DNA from: Candidatus Woesearchaeota archaeon | Lineage (GTDB): Archaea > Nanobdellota > Nanobdellia > Woesearchaeales > GW2011-AR4 | Direction: 5' to 3' | Assembly: GCA_018303645.1 (NCBI GenBank) | Contig: JAGVXR010000056.1 | Span: 1-35,723, forward strand | Length of the DNA stretch: 35,723 nucleotides | Shown: positions 24,409 to 33,200 of the stretch, in pieces | How the letters are laid out: every line of letters begins with the position of its first letter | How positions within the stretch are numbered: the first letter of the stretch is position 1 | Position numbers and translations under genes: made by a program | Notes under the pieces: model-generated | What the model was told of the DNA's origin: nothing | The model's input: the letters and a program-made list of their open reading frames with translations, nothing else | The model's database searches: none

Positions 24409-24455
24409 TATTCCATATTTTAATATTTTTCTGGGGCATTTCTATCTCTTCTGAT
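24381..24455 (+). other. In-frame signal-peptide segment upstream of the first possible start codon of the large surface protein
   Basis: In the frame of the 24456-28958 gene this stretch reads KKKKKKPKLIF, then HILIFFWGISISSD, and continues into LVNA/NLF. That is a complete signal peptide: basic n-region, hydrophobic core and an A-x-A-like cleavage site near codon 24465-24467. There is no ATG, GTG or TTG in this frame between the stop at 24309 and the TTG at 24456, and that TTG lies within the signal peptide. The n-region lysines come from an 11-A run (24381-24391). Confidence 0.7.
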
Positions 24456-27400
24456 TTGGTTAATGCTAACTTATTTAGCAATTCTTCTTGGCTTGATAAT
24501 AATTTAACAAATGCGCAATATGGCACATTTAGTACAGTTGCTTTCGGAGACATAGACAATGACGGCAATAAGGATTTTGTATTAAGCGGTTGTAGGAGTG
24601 GGGGGCTATCTGGTTGTTCCGCCTCAGACGCCGAGCCAACTAGAGTTTATTTAAACAATGGAACTGCTTTGAATTTTAGTGCTGTATGGTCTCAAAATCT
24701 TTCTGCGTTAGGTACTGGTTCTGCAGTTTTAGGGGATATAGACAATGATGGTGATTTAGATCTATTATTAGATGGTACTGGTATTTCATTAACTATTTAC
24801 ATTAACAATGAAATAACTTTCACTCAAAACTCTACTTGGGAATCAGGGCCAATCAACGCAAGCGCACATGAATCAGGTTTTAGTATGTTAGGTGACGTAG
24901 ACAATGATGGTGATTTAGATTTGATAACTGCTCCAGTTTTAAATAAAAATGTTTTATTAAACAATGGTTCCACGTTCATAAATAATGTTTCTTGGGGAAA
25001 TGACATTACAGAAATATCAGCCCCGAAAACAGATCTCTTAGATTATGACAATGATGGTGATTTAGATCTTATAACTCTTGGTTTTGGAGGCAGTAACCAA
25101 TTTTTAAATAATGGAACAGCCTTTTCTTTGGACCCTAACTTGAATGGTGGTATTGGTGGCGGCGAAAGACATTCTCAGGTAATTGGAGATATAGACAATG
25201 ACGGCAAAATAGATTATTTAACAGTAAGAGAAGATGCTTCTTGCGGAGAAGGTGTTTTCATTAACTCAGGAGGTTTTTTTATCAAAAATTCCACGTGGGA
25301 GTCTTTTGCTGGTAAGTTTTATAGTGCTATGGTTTTAGGAGATTACGATAATAACGGTTACTTGGATTTAGTTATTAATGGCCAGTGTGGAACAACATCA
25401 AATATATTGTATACAAATAATGGAACCACCTTTAATAATAATCAGACACTCCAATCTACCCAAACAGATACTCAGGTATGGGTTGATGTAAATAAAGATG
25501 GAAAACTTGACTTATTTAGTATGATACCTATAGTGTATATAAACAATTTATCAACTACAAACACTCCACCATCACCATCAACAGTTTTAAATGTAACTTT
25601 TGACAGAGACAAAGATTTAATTAACTTTTCATGGAATGCTGGCTCTGATACAGAAACACCAGCAGCAGGGCTTTATTATAATCTTAAGATTGGAACAAAT
25701 TCTGGTGGGCATGAAATTGTTACGGGAGTTTATGGAAGTATATCCTATAATAGTGTACAAGGTAGTAGAACTTCCGGTTTCTTCGGCAATATGATGCAGA
25801 GAAAAATAATTTTATTAAAAAACACAAGGTTCAGGGAATCAACAACTTATTATTGGTCAGTGCAGACGATAGATACTGGATTGGCTAATGGTTCATGGTC
25901 TGGGGAATACATTTATAATACAACTGCTGACTGGACTGATCCTGTCATAACATTAAACAAGCCAATAGACGTCTTCAATACTTCTAATTTTACTGTAATA
26001 TTTAATGCAACTGTTTACGATATAGTGAATTTAAGCAATGTTTCCTTGTATGGAAACTGGTCAGGAAGCTTTGCTTATAATGGAACTAACAGCTCTGAGG
26101 TAAATAACACAAATTATATTTTTGAAAGAAACCTTACAAGCATAGGAGATGGCACCTATAAATGGTTAATAAATGCATGCGATAATTTAAGCAACTGCGT
26201 TAATACAAGCGCAAGAACATTTACTATAGACACAACTGCTCCTGTTGTCAGCCTAAGCAGCCCTGCAAATGATTCCTGGCAAAATAATCCAAGCATAAAT
26301 TTCCAGTTTACTGCAACAGACTCATTAATACAAGCATGCACTCTTTATGGCGATTTTAACGGAACATTTCAGGCAAACTTAAGCAATAGCTCTATGATTT
26401 CCGGAACGCAAACAACATTTAACCTAAACTTGCAAAACGGAACTTTCCTCTGGAATGTCCTATGCAATGATACAGCAGGAAACAATGCTTTCAACGCAAC
26501 AAACTTTACAATAAATGTAGATACAGAAAAGCCGGCAATAAATATAAATTCTCCTGTAAATAACTTCAACACAAGCAATGTAAATGTAACAATTAACTGG
26601 ACTGTAATAGATAATTTAGACAATAATCTTCAGTGCAACATAACCATAAATGGAACAATAAACCAGAGCAATATTCCATCTGCAAATGGAACGCATACAA
26701 ACATAACAATACCTAACTTTAATGATGGCTTTTACTTCTGGAATGTCTCATGCGCAGACAATGCAACAAATGTTAATGTAAGCATAACAAGAAATTTCAC
26801 TATAGACACTATTTTTCCAAATATAAGCTTAGACTATCCATTAAACAATTCATGGTTAAATACACAGAATACAACCTTTAACTTCACCTTGACAGAAATA
26901 AACCCAAAAAGATGCCTGTTGTTTGCAAACTTTTCTGGGAATTTTGTTGAAAACCAGTCTATCGACCCTATAGATGGAAGAAATAATTTCTCTAAAAAAA
27001 CAATAGCTGACGGGAACTATATCTGGGAAGTTTTTTGCAATGACACCGTAAACCAGGAGAATTCAAGCCAAAATTTTACTTTAAATATTGATACTGTATT
27101 GCCTGCTGTAAGGTTAGAGCATCCTTTGAACAACACCAACTTTTCCTCTAATCCTGTGCAGTTTAACTTTACTGCTACCGAAGCTAATTTAGATTCTTGC
27201 AGCCTGTATTTGAATTCATCAGGATGGCATAAAAACACGACAAAAACAACTATGGTCTCAGGCACTGTGTTTAATATAGCCAATCTTACAATATCGGATG
27301 GCAACTATTTCTGGAATACCGTATGCAATGACTCTGCTGGAAATGAGGCCTTTAATGCGACAAATTTGACTTTTAGCGTAGATACAACAAACCCTGTTGT

Positions 27401-28958
27401 AACTGTCTTATCTCCAAAAAACAGCACAACTATAGCCACTTCCAATGTTGTTGCGCAAGCTTCCTTCTCTGATCAAAATGCTGTAAACTGCCAGGCAAGG
27501 ATTGATTCAGGGGCAGTGCAGGAAATGAGTGGGGATGGAACAACAGCAGGAACAGCCTCCTTTACCTTTACAAGCCAGAGTGATGCTGAGCATACTATAA
27601 ATATTAATTGTACTGACACCTCTGCAGCAAAATTCTCCACAATAAAAAACACAACATTTACAGTAGATTCGACTATAACAGATACTTCAAAGCCGAACCT
27701 TACCATAGAATTCCCTAAAAACAGCTCTATAATAACCTCTTCTCCGGTTAATTTTGAATTAAATTATACAGATGAAAATAATGTTAACTGCAAATTGATT
27801 AATGGAACTTCCATATATGATTTTGGCAATGACAACGCAACATCAGGAACTGCAAACCTGACTTTAAATTTGCCGGATGCAAACCATACTGTAAAGGCAA
27901 ACTGCACTGACACTTCCTCAAACCAGAACAACATAACCTTAAGCACCTGGAACTTCTATTTGGACAAAACCTATCCAGTTGTAAGCCTGATAAGCCCTGC
28001 AAACAACACAAGGCAGACATCAAGCTCAACAGTAACATTTTCCTATAATGTTACAGATTTGGGAATTAAGAACTGCTCTTTGGTTATAGATGGAATTGTT
28101 AATTTAACAGGCACTTCAATAGCTGTTGATAGTCCCCAATCTTTTAGTAAGTCTTTGGCTAATAATAACTACAACTGGAGCGTTAGCTGCGCTGATAATG
28201 CAGGCTTGACAAACAGCAGCACAGTCTTCAATTTAACTGTTAGCTTTACAGAAAGCAGCGGAAGCTCTGGAAGCTCTGGCGGTGGAGGCGGTGGTGGTGG
28301 AGGGGGAGGCGGCGGAGCAGCTGCCACAACAGCAGCAGGGGTAAGCAAAACTCAGGTATGGCAGACATTGCCTGAAGGAAAAACTACAATGAAAGTCAAT
28401 AAGGAGGAAATAAGCATAGATGAGATAGAGATTAATGTGAAAAATCCTGCCAATAATGTTGAGATTAGCGTAACAAAGCTTGATGAAAAGCCCGTTGTTG
28501 CAAGCGAAATAGAAGGAAAAATTTACCAGTACATACAAATTAATAAGAAAAACATCAAAGATGAGGATATAAGTAATGCAGTAATTAATTTTAAAGTGGA
28601 AAAAATATGGCTGATTGACAACAATGCTGATGAAGATGGTGTTGTTTTAAGCCGCTTTACAACTTTCTGGGAAGAGCTAAGCACAGCTAAAATTAATTCA
28701 GATGCAAAATATACCCATTATAAGGCACAAACCCCTTCATTCTCATATTTTGCTGTATCTATTAAAGAGAAAATAATCCAAGAAGCTGAAAATATAACAA
28801 TAAGTGAGATTATAAATACCACAGAGCCGGAAGCAAATATAATAGAAGAAGTTCAAGAAGAAATGCCAAAGAAAGATTATAATTCTTTAATTACAATAGC
28901 TGTTATTTTTGTTTTGGTTATTTTAGTTGTTTTTTTCTATCGTAAGAAGAAAAGTTAA
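24456..28958 (+). CDS. Large surface protein: FG-GAP propeller, Ig-like repeats, PGF-pre-PGF domain, C-terminal anchor
   Basis: The start is uncertain; 24456 is the first conventional codon (TTG), but a signal peptide lies in frame just upstream, so the true N-terminus is probably encoded from about 24381. From the TTG the protein has 1500 residues. Residues 30-365 contain seven Ca-binding FG-GAP loops (DIDNDG, DVDNDG, DYDNNG and the like), as expected for a seven-bladed propeller. A fibronectin-III-like region follows (about 371-490). Residues 490-1265 hold about eight Ig-like repeats rich in NxS/T sequons. A Ser/Gly linker precedes the PGF-pre-PGF domain (about 1300-1425), typical of archaeal surface proteins. 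A membrane helix and RKKKS end it; a PGF-CTERM motif is not seen. Likely role: adhesion or S-layer-associated binding. Confidence 0.9.
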   Translation: MVNANLFSNSSWLDNNLTNAQYGTFSTVAFGDIDNDGNKDFVLSGCRSGGLSGCSASDAEPTRVYLNNGTALNFSAVWSQNLSALGTGSAVLGDIDNDGDLDLLLDGTGISLTIYINNEITFTQNSTWESGPINASAHESGFSMLGDVDNDGDLDLITAPVLNKNVLLNNGSTFINNVSWGNDITEISAPKTDLLDYDNDGDLDLITLGFGGSNQFLNNGTAFSLDPNLNGGIGGGERHSQVIGDIDNDGKIDYLTVREDASCGEGVFINSGGFFIKNSTWESFAGKFYSAMVLGDYDNNGYLDLVINGQCGTTSNILYTNNGTTFNNNQTLQSTQTDTQVWVDVNKDGKLDLFSMIPIVYINNLSTTNTPPSPSTVLNVTFDRDKDLINFSWNAGSDTETPAAGLYYNLKIGTNSGGHEIVTGVYGSISYNSVQGSRTSGFFGNMMQRKIILLKNTRFRESTTYYWSVQTIDTGLANGSWSGEYIYNTTADWTDPVITLNKPIDVFNTSNFTVIFNATVYDIVNLSNVSLYGNWSGSFAYNGTNSSEVNNTNYIFERNLTSIGDGTYKWLINACDNLSNCVNTSARTFTIDTTAPVVSLSSPANDSWQNNPSINFQFTATDSLIQACTLYGDFNGTFQANLSNSSMISGTQTTFNLNLQNGTFLWNVLCNDTAGNNAFNATNFTINVDTEKPAININSPVNNFNTSNVNVTINWTVIDNLDNNLQCNITINGTINQSNIPSANGTHTNITIPNFNDGFYFWNVSCADNATNVNVSITRNFTIDTIFPNISLDYPLNNSWLNTQNTTFNFTLTEINPKRCLLFANFSGNFVENQSIDPIDGRNNFSKKTIADGNYIWEVFCNDTVNQENSSQNFTLNIDTVLPAVRLEHPLNNTNFSSNPVQFNFTATEANLDSCSLYLNSSGWHKNTTKTTMVSGTVFNIANLTISDGNYFWNTVCNDSAGNEAFNATNLTFSVDTTNPVVTVLSPKNSTTIATSNVVAQASFSDQNAVNCQARIDSGAVQEMSGDGTTAGTASFTFTSQSDAEHTININCTDTSAAKFSTIKNTTFTVDSTITDTSKPNLTIEFPKNSSIITSSPVNFELNYTDENNVNCKLINGTSIYDFGNDNATSGTANLTLNLPDANHTVKANCTDTSSNQNNITLSTWNFYLDKTYPVVSLISPANNTRQTSSSTVTFSYNVTDLGIKNCSLVIDGIVNLTGTSIAVDSPQSFSKSLANNNYNWSVSCADNAGLTNSSTVFNLTVSFTESSGSSGSSGGGGGGGGGGGGGAAATTAAGVSKTQVWQTLPEGKTTMKVNKEEISIDEIEINVKNPANNVEISVTKLDEKPVVASEIEGKIYQYIQINKKNIKDEDISNAVINFKVEKIWLIDNNADEDGVVLSRFTTFWEELSTAKINSDAKYTHYKAQTPSFSYFAVSIKEKIIQEAENITISEIINTTEPEANIIEEVQEEMPKKDYNSLITIAVIFVLVILVVFFYRKKKS
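24549..25515 (+). repeat. Seven FG-GAP/VCBS repeats (calcium-loop propeller)
   Basis: Seven DxDxDG-type loops begin near residues 32, 94, 148, 197, 245, 297 and 344 of the large surface protein, 47-62 residues apart. The number fits one complete integrin-alpha-like beta propeller. The last two (DYDNNGYLD, DVNKDGKLD) are the most diverged. Confidence 0.85.
25930..28250 (+). repeat. About eight tandem Ig-like repeats of roughly 290 bases
   Basis: Units begin at DPVITLNKP, APVVSLSSP, KPAININSP, FPNISLDYP, LPAVRLEHP, NPVVTVLSP, KPNLTIEFP and YPVVSLISP. Most carry two cysteines (as in ACTLYG and LCNDTAGN), probably one disulfide per domain, and end with a strand such as FTIDTT. Glycosylation sequons (NxS/T) are very frequent. 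Confidence 0.8.
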
Positions 28959-29022
28959 TATGCTGACAGATAAAAATGCTTATGGCCTTAAAAGAATTAA
29001 CATATATTTCTAAACCATATAA

Positions 29023-29030
29023 TTTATAAA
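29023..29030 (+). promoter_or_regulatory. TATA box for the Gfo/Idh-WecB operon
   Basis: TTTATAAA is centred about 35 bases upstream of the ATG at 29062, so the leader would be about 9 bases; no ribosome-binding site is seen. The preceding 64 bases after the surface-protein gene hold no gene. Confidence 0.5.
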
Positions 29031-29061
29031 TTCCCCTCTGTTTTCCTGCCTTATAATCAAA

Positions 29062-30054
29062 ATGGATAAGCTTAAGGTTGCGGTTATAGGGACGGGGGCA
29101 ATGGGGAGAAGCCATGCCAGGATTTATTCTGACATGCCTAATATAGAGTTAGTTGGTGTTTGTGATAATGATCAAAAAATAGCCGGTGAAATGGCTAAAA
29201 AATACAATACAAGGGCATTTACAGATTATAATGAAATTAATCAAAACTTAGATGCTGTTTCGGTCTGCGTGCCTACAAAGCTGCATAAGGATGTTGCTTT
29301 GTTCTTCATTAAAAAAGAAATAAATGTAATTGTTGAAAAGCCTATTGCAATCAACATAGAAGAAGCCCAAAAGCTTATAGAAGCGGCTAAAGAAAGCAAT
29401 GTCAAGTTAATGGTAGGCCATGTAGAAAGGTTCAATCCAGTAGTCGCTGAAATCAAAAAAAGGATAGACAACAACGAACTTGGAAAAATATACAGCATAA
29501 CTGCAAATAGGTTCAGCCCGTTTCCTCACAGGGTCATAGATGTCGGCGTTACAACAGATTTGGCTGTACACGACATAGATATTATAATGCACCTCAATAA
29601 GGCAAAAATAAAAAGAATCTATGCAGAGACCGGGCAAAGGATACATGCAAGCCGCGAAGATATACTTAATGCCATTATAAAATTTGAGAATAATGTAACT
29701 GGAATAATAAACACAAATTGGCTTACTCCCAAAAAGGTAAGGGAGATTTATATTACGGGAGAAAAAGGCATGTTTGTCGCAAAATACTTAACCCAAGAAT
29801 TATACCTCTACAAAAATGAATTTGCCGAAAAAGACCTTGATTATTCCAAAGGCATTACTAGTGTTATCGAGGGGGATATGGTAAAAATAAAAATAAACAA
29901 CAAGGAGCCTTTGCTTGCAGAGCTTCAGGAATTTGCAAATTGCATAATTGAGGATAGAGCTCCTGCGGTAGATGGCGAGGACGGGCTTAGAGCGCTGGAA
30001 ATAGCGTCAAAAATGCTCGAGGCAGCAAAAACAAATAAGGTGGTGTTTTTATGA
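29062..30054 (+). CDS. Gfo/Idh/MocA-family NAD(P)-dependent sugar dehydrogenase (WlbA-like)
   Basis: A 330-aa oxidoreductase with the Rossmann motif VIGTGAMGRSH (about 8-18), the family's EKP at 92-94 with the catalytic lysine, and DLAVHDIDI with Asp166 and His170. The segment VGHVERFNPVVAEI is typical of members that oxidise UDP-GlcNAc derivatives at C3 (WlbA, UDP-GlcNAc 3-dehydrogenase). With WecB downstream and the WecC-like enzyme at the window edge, a role in modified UDP-GlcNAc or UDP-ManNAc uronic acids is likely; no aminotransferase or acetyltransferase partner is visible. Its last codons overlap the next start by 4 bases (ATGA). Confidence 0.87.
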   Translation: MDKLKVAVIGTGAMGRSHARIYSDMPNIELVGVCDNDQKIAGEMAKKYNTRAFTDYNEINQNLDAVSVCVPTKLHKDVALFFIKKEINVIVEKPIAINIEEAQKLIEAAKESNVKLMVGHVERFNPVVAEIKKRIDNNELGKIYSITANRFSPFPHRVIDVGVTTDLAVHDIDIIMHLNKAKIKRIYAETGQRIHASREDILNAIIKFENNVTGIINTNWLTPKKVREIYITGEKGMFVAKYLTQELYLYKNEFAEKDLDYSKGITSVIEGDMVKIKINNKEPLLAELQEFANCIIEDRAPAVDGEDGLRALEIASKMLEAAKTNKVVFL

Positions 30055-30800
30055 AGAATGTCTTGGTAATAGGATTGGGGGAGGTAGGAAATGCCTTGTG
30101 CCAGGTAATAGAAGATTCTGGGAATTACAAGCTATTCAAGAAGGACATAGAAGACATCAGGATACGTGAAGAAATAGATATTATGCATGTATGCATTCCT
30201 TATATGGACGATTTTGTTAAGGTAGCTGCCAATTACATTAAAGAATACAATCCCAAGCTTGTTGTAATAAATTCAACAGTGAGGCCGGGCACTACAAAAT
30301 CAATTTACGATAAAACTAAAAAAAATATGGTTCACTCTCCTGTAAGGGGCAAGCACCCTAAAATAAAAGAGGGCTTGCTGCTTTTTGTCAAGTTTATAGG
30401 ACCTATAGACAAAAAATCAGGAGAAGATGCAAAAGAGCACTTTGAGTCATTGGGGATGAAGACAGAGGTTATGAAATCACCTATGGAAACAGAGCTTGGC
30501 AAGCTTTTTGGCACAACATACTATGGCCTGTGCATAGCCTACCACCAAGAAATGGAAAGGATATGCAAAAAATTCAATGCGGATTTTAAGCAGGCAGTGA
30601 CAAGGTTCAATGAAACATACAACAATGGCTGTAAAATAGCAAACCCCAATGTCGTAAGGCCTGTACTATACCCTGGATTCATAGGGGGGCATTGCGTCAT
30701 GCCAAACATAGGGCTGCTAAAAAAAGATGCCAAATCAGACTTTCTTGACTCCATAGAAAAATCCAATGAGTTAAAGGGAAAGGAACTAGGAAAAAAATGA
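30051..30800 (+). CDS. Short nucleotide-sugar-dehydrogenase-like NAD-binding protein
   Basis: This 249-aa protein resembles the first two domains of UDP-glucose/UDP-ManNAc dehydrogenases. It has VIGLGEVGNAL (5-15), STVRPGTTKS (75-84), the ETELGKL segment with Lys151, and FIGGHCVMPN with the cysteine at 215 where the catalytic cysteine belongs. It stops about 30 residues later, so the C-terminal UDP-binding domain (about 130 residues) is missing. The reading frame is intact and coupled on both sides by 4-base ATGA overlaps, so it looks like a genuine short enzyme and not a broken gene. A related two-domain oxidoreductase acting with the Gfo/Idh enzyme is possible; the reaction is unknown. Confidence 0.72.
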   Translation: MKNVLVIGLGEVGNALCQVIEDSGNYKLFKKDIEDIRIREEIDIMHVCIPYMDDFVKVAANYIKEYNPKLVVINSTVRPGTTKSIYDKTKKNMVHSPVRGKHPKIKEGLLLFVKFIGPIDKKSGEDAKEHFESLGMKTEVMKSPMETELGKLFGTTYYGLCIAYHQEMERICKKFNADFKQAVTRFNETYNNGCKIANPNVVRPVLYPGFIGGHCVMPNIGLLKKDAKSDFLDSIEKSNELKGKELGKK

Positions 30801-31873
30801 AGATTCTTAGTGTTGTCGGTACAAGACCGCAGTTTATCAAGCTGGCTGTTTTATCGCGTGAAATAAGGAAGCGCTTTGATGAAGTCATAGTCCACACCGG
30901 GCAGCATTACGACTATGACATGTCCAGAATTTTTTTTAAGAATATGGAGATACCAGAGCCTGATTATAATCTCGGTGTTGGCTCTGCAGAGCGCGACAAA
31001 CAGATTAAGAAGATGGCAGAGGGAATGGAAAAGATTTTTATGGATGAAAAGCCTGATTTGGTTGTTGTTTTTGGAGACACAAACTCGACTTTGGCAGGAG
31101 CAATGGCAGCATCAAAATTTGGAATTCAGCTTGCCCATGTGGAAGCCGGAATGAGGAGCTTTGACAAAACCATGCCTGAAGAGGTTAACAGGATAAAGAC
31201 TGATAAGATTTCTGACATACTGTTCTGCCCTACAGGCATAGCTGTCAAAAATTTAAAAAAAGAAGGCATTATAAAAAATGTCTTTAAAGTCGGGGATGTT
31301 ATGATAGACTCTATAAAGCTGAATATCGGCATTGCTGAAAAAAATTCTAGGATCCTAGGGCAATTAAAGCTAAAAAAAAAATCCTATTTGCTTGCAACAG
31401 CGCATCGTGCAGGAAATACAGACACTAAAGCGAATTTATCAAATATAATGGATGCTTTGATTAGCATCAACGAAAAAATTGTTTTTCCGGTTCACCCCAG
31501 AACGGCAAAATATCTCAAGCTGTATAATTTGGACAAAAAAGTTAAAAATTCAAATATAATTGAAACAAAGCCGTTAAGCTATGCTGATATGTTGATTCTT
31601 GAGAAAAACGCCAAAAAAATACTGACTGATTCAGGAGGAATGCAGAAAGAGGCATATTTTTTCAAAGTCCCGTGCATCACTCTTAGGGATTCAACAGAGT
31701 GGACAGAAACCGTGAATGACGGCTGGAACATTCTTGCAGGGGCAAATAAGCCAAAAATACTGGATGCAATAAAAAACTTCAATCCAAAAGGAAAGCAGAG
31801 CGAGCATTATGGCGATGGAAACGCAAGCAGGAATATTGCAAGTATAATAAACAAGGCATTAATCTCCAGCTAA
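30797..31873 (+). CDS. wecB: UDP-N-acetylglucosamine 2-epimerase (non-hydrolysing)
   Basis: This 358-aa GT-B-like epimerase is full-length. Motifs are GTRPQFIKLAVLSREI (about 8-23), VFGDTNSTLAG, HVEAGMRSFDKTMPEEVNR, GDVMIDS, TAHRAGNTD, FPVHPRTAKYL and LTDSGGMQKEA, with catalytic Asp/Glu/His positions present. It interconverts UDP-GlcNAc and UDP-ManNAc, the precursor of ManNAcA in archaeal and bacterial glycans. The start overlaps the previous gene by 4 bases. Its 3' end overlaps the convergent GT4 gene by 15 bases. The matching UDP-ManNAc dehydrogenase is encoded two genes further right. Confidence 0.93.
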   Translation: MKILSVVGTRPQFIKLAVLSREIRKRFDEVIVHTGQHYDYDMSRIFFKNMEIPEPDYNLGVGSAERDKQIKKMAEGMEKIFMDEKPDLVVVFGDTNSTLAGAMAASKFGIQLAHVEAGMRSFDKTMPEEVNRIKTDKISDILFCPTGIAVKNLKKEGIIKNVFKVGDVMIDSIKLNIGIAEKNSRILGQLKLKKKSYLLATAHRAGNTDTKANLSNIMDALISINEKIVFPVHPRTAKYLKLYNLDKKVKNSNIIETKPLSYADMLILEKNAKKILTDSGGMQKEAYFFKVPCITLRDSTEWTETVNDGWNILAGANKPKILDAIKNFNPKGKQSEHYGDGNASRNIASIINKALISS

Positions 31874-33052
31874 ATCTATGAAACGCTTTGCGATCGTATC
31901 ATAGCTGTAATGTTTTTTGATTGTAGAAATGGAATTTTTTGCCATGCTTACTCTTAATTTTTTATTTCCAATGAGCTTTTCCAATGCCTCTTTAAGCTTT
32001 TCCTTGTTGTGCTGTGGAAATTTCAGTCCATTATTATAGCCCACTAAATGGCTCAATTGCAAATCCACCATTGTGATTGGAAGCCTGCACGCCATTGCCT
32101 CCATAATGCTTACAGAATTGTTTCCTGGCCACACTCCAATATCGGCTGCAGAAAAATAATACTTAACATCATTTCTTCTTACAAACCCAGTAAATATTGT
32201 TTTATCTTCAATTCCAAGCTTTTTGCTTAAATTCTTCAGCTCCTGCATATAAAGATTATCTCCGCTGCCAACTATAAGCAACTTTATGTTTTCATTTTTT
32301 ATTTCGGATAAGGCTTCCAGCAGCAATTCTATGTTTTTTCGCCTTACTATTGTCCCGGAAAAAATTAAGGCGATATCAGTTTCTTTTATGTTGAATTTTT
32401 TCCTTAAATCAATTCTTGCTTTATTATCAAACTTAAAAAAATCGGTGTCAACAGCCAAAGGTATTACTGAAATATTTTTTGGCTCTATTTTATGGGTTTT
32501 TATTAAGAACTCTTTTGTTTCTTTGGTTACTGCAATAATTCTGTCTGCGTTGCTTAGGCTATAATCCACAATAAACTTCCTAAACAAAGAATAATCCAAA
32601 AACCTAAAAAGCTTCTTCCGCCAATGGTGGTTGGGAATTTTGTGATAGAAGTCATGCTGGTCAACAACAAGATTATAGTTAAATAAGCTTTTATAGTAAG
32701 CGGCTAATGCCGGCAAGCCCTGCCTGCTCTCATGAGCAAAAACTATATCCGGCTTTATCTTAGCTAGTGTCTGCTTTAAGCCATTAACCAGAATAAAATC
32801 AGAGTACTCAAAAAAACATTTTAGTCTGTAAACTTTAATGCCGTCAACAATAGAAAAGCCAAACTTCCTCTTTCTTGAAGCATCCTTGGCTCCGGCTTCC
32901 TTCAGCATTGTTTCTATGTTTGGGAAAGGGTACAACATATCGGATGCTATGACATATACATCATGCCCCATTTCCTTGTGTTTCTTTGCCAGATAGTACT
33001 CCTGATAGCCAAGCTCAGGCACAAAATAGCCCATTAAATGCACGATTTTCAT
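31859..33052 (-). CDS. GT4-family glycosyltransferase
   Basis: A complete 397-aa GT-B enzyme. It begins MKIVHLMGYFVPELGYQEYYLA, where GYQE matches the donor-loop region of GT4 enzymes. The acceptor domain has VFAHESRQGLPALAA; the donor domain has VIPLAVDTDFFKF, FSGTIVRRKNIELLLEAL and the E(x7)E-like NNSVSIMEAMACRLPITMVD. It would add one sugar to a lipid-linked glycan on the cytoplasmic side; which one is not readable. The gene runs opposite to wecB and diverges from the epimerase gene. A TTTAATAA element at 33077-33084 on its strand lies about 28 bases upstream of the ATG. Confidence 0.88.
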   Translation of the reverse strand: MKIVHLMGYFVPELGYQEYYLAKKHKEMGHDVYVIASDMLYPFPNIETMLKEAGAKDASRKRKFGFSIVDGIKVYRLKCFFEYSDFILVNGLKQTLAKIKPDIVFAHESRQGLPALAAYYKSLFNYNLVVDQHDFYHKIPNHHWRKKLFRFLDYSLFRKFIVDYSLSNADRIIAVTKETKEFLIKTHKIEPKNISVIPLAVDTDFFKFDNKARIDLRKKFNIKETDIALIFSGTIVRRKNIELLLEALSEIKNENIKLLIVGSGDNLYMQELKNLSKKLGIEDKTIFTGFVRRNDVKYYFSAADIGVWPGNNSVSIMEAMACRLPITMVDLQLSHLVGYNNGLKFPQHNKEKLKEALEKLIGNKKLRVSMAKNSISTIKKHYSYDTIAKRFIDLAGD

Positions 33053-33091
33053 TTATGTAGGGAAAAACAATGGGATTATTAAATCTTATTT

Positions 33092-33144
33092 TTTTCTATA
33101 TAGAAAATATGTACTAAAGCTGCGATTAAATTTCAATATTGAAA
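33092..33144. promoter_or_regulatory. Two perfect palindromes in a divergent promoter region
   Basis: TTTTCTATATAGAAAA (33092-33107, 16 bp) and TTTCAATATTGAAA (33131-33144, 14 bp) are both exact inverted repeats and lie between the divergently transcribed GT4 and epimerase genes. They are upstream of both predicted TATA boxes and could be binding sites for a dimeric regulator. Confidence 0.45.
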
Positions 33145-33168
33145 CAAATTAATATATATTTGGTTAAC

Positions 33169-33177
33169 TTTATAAAG
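33169..33177 (+). promoter_or_regulatory. TATA box for the epimerase gene
   Basis: TTTATAAAG is centred about 28 bases upstream of the ATG at 33201, pointing to a leaderless message and supporting that start over the ATG at 33183. A second AT-rich site (AATATATATT, 33151-33160) would fit 33183 instead. Confidence 0.55.
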
Positions 33178-33200
33178 AAAATATGAAACCTTATTGCAAA

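Noticed and set aside
26156..28038. Several minus-strand open frames of 60-95 codons
   Set aside because: They are shadows of the repetitive Ig-like part of the surface protein; their composition mirrors the Asn/Thr-rich coding strand.
28255..28330. GC-rich GGN tract that looked like a low-complexity or mobile insertion
   Set aside because: It encodes a Ser/Gly linker in frame between the Ig repeats and the PGF-pre-PGF domain, a usual hinge in such proteins.
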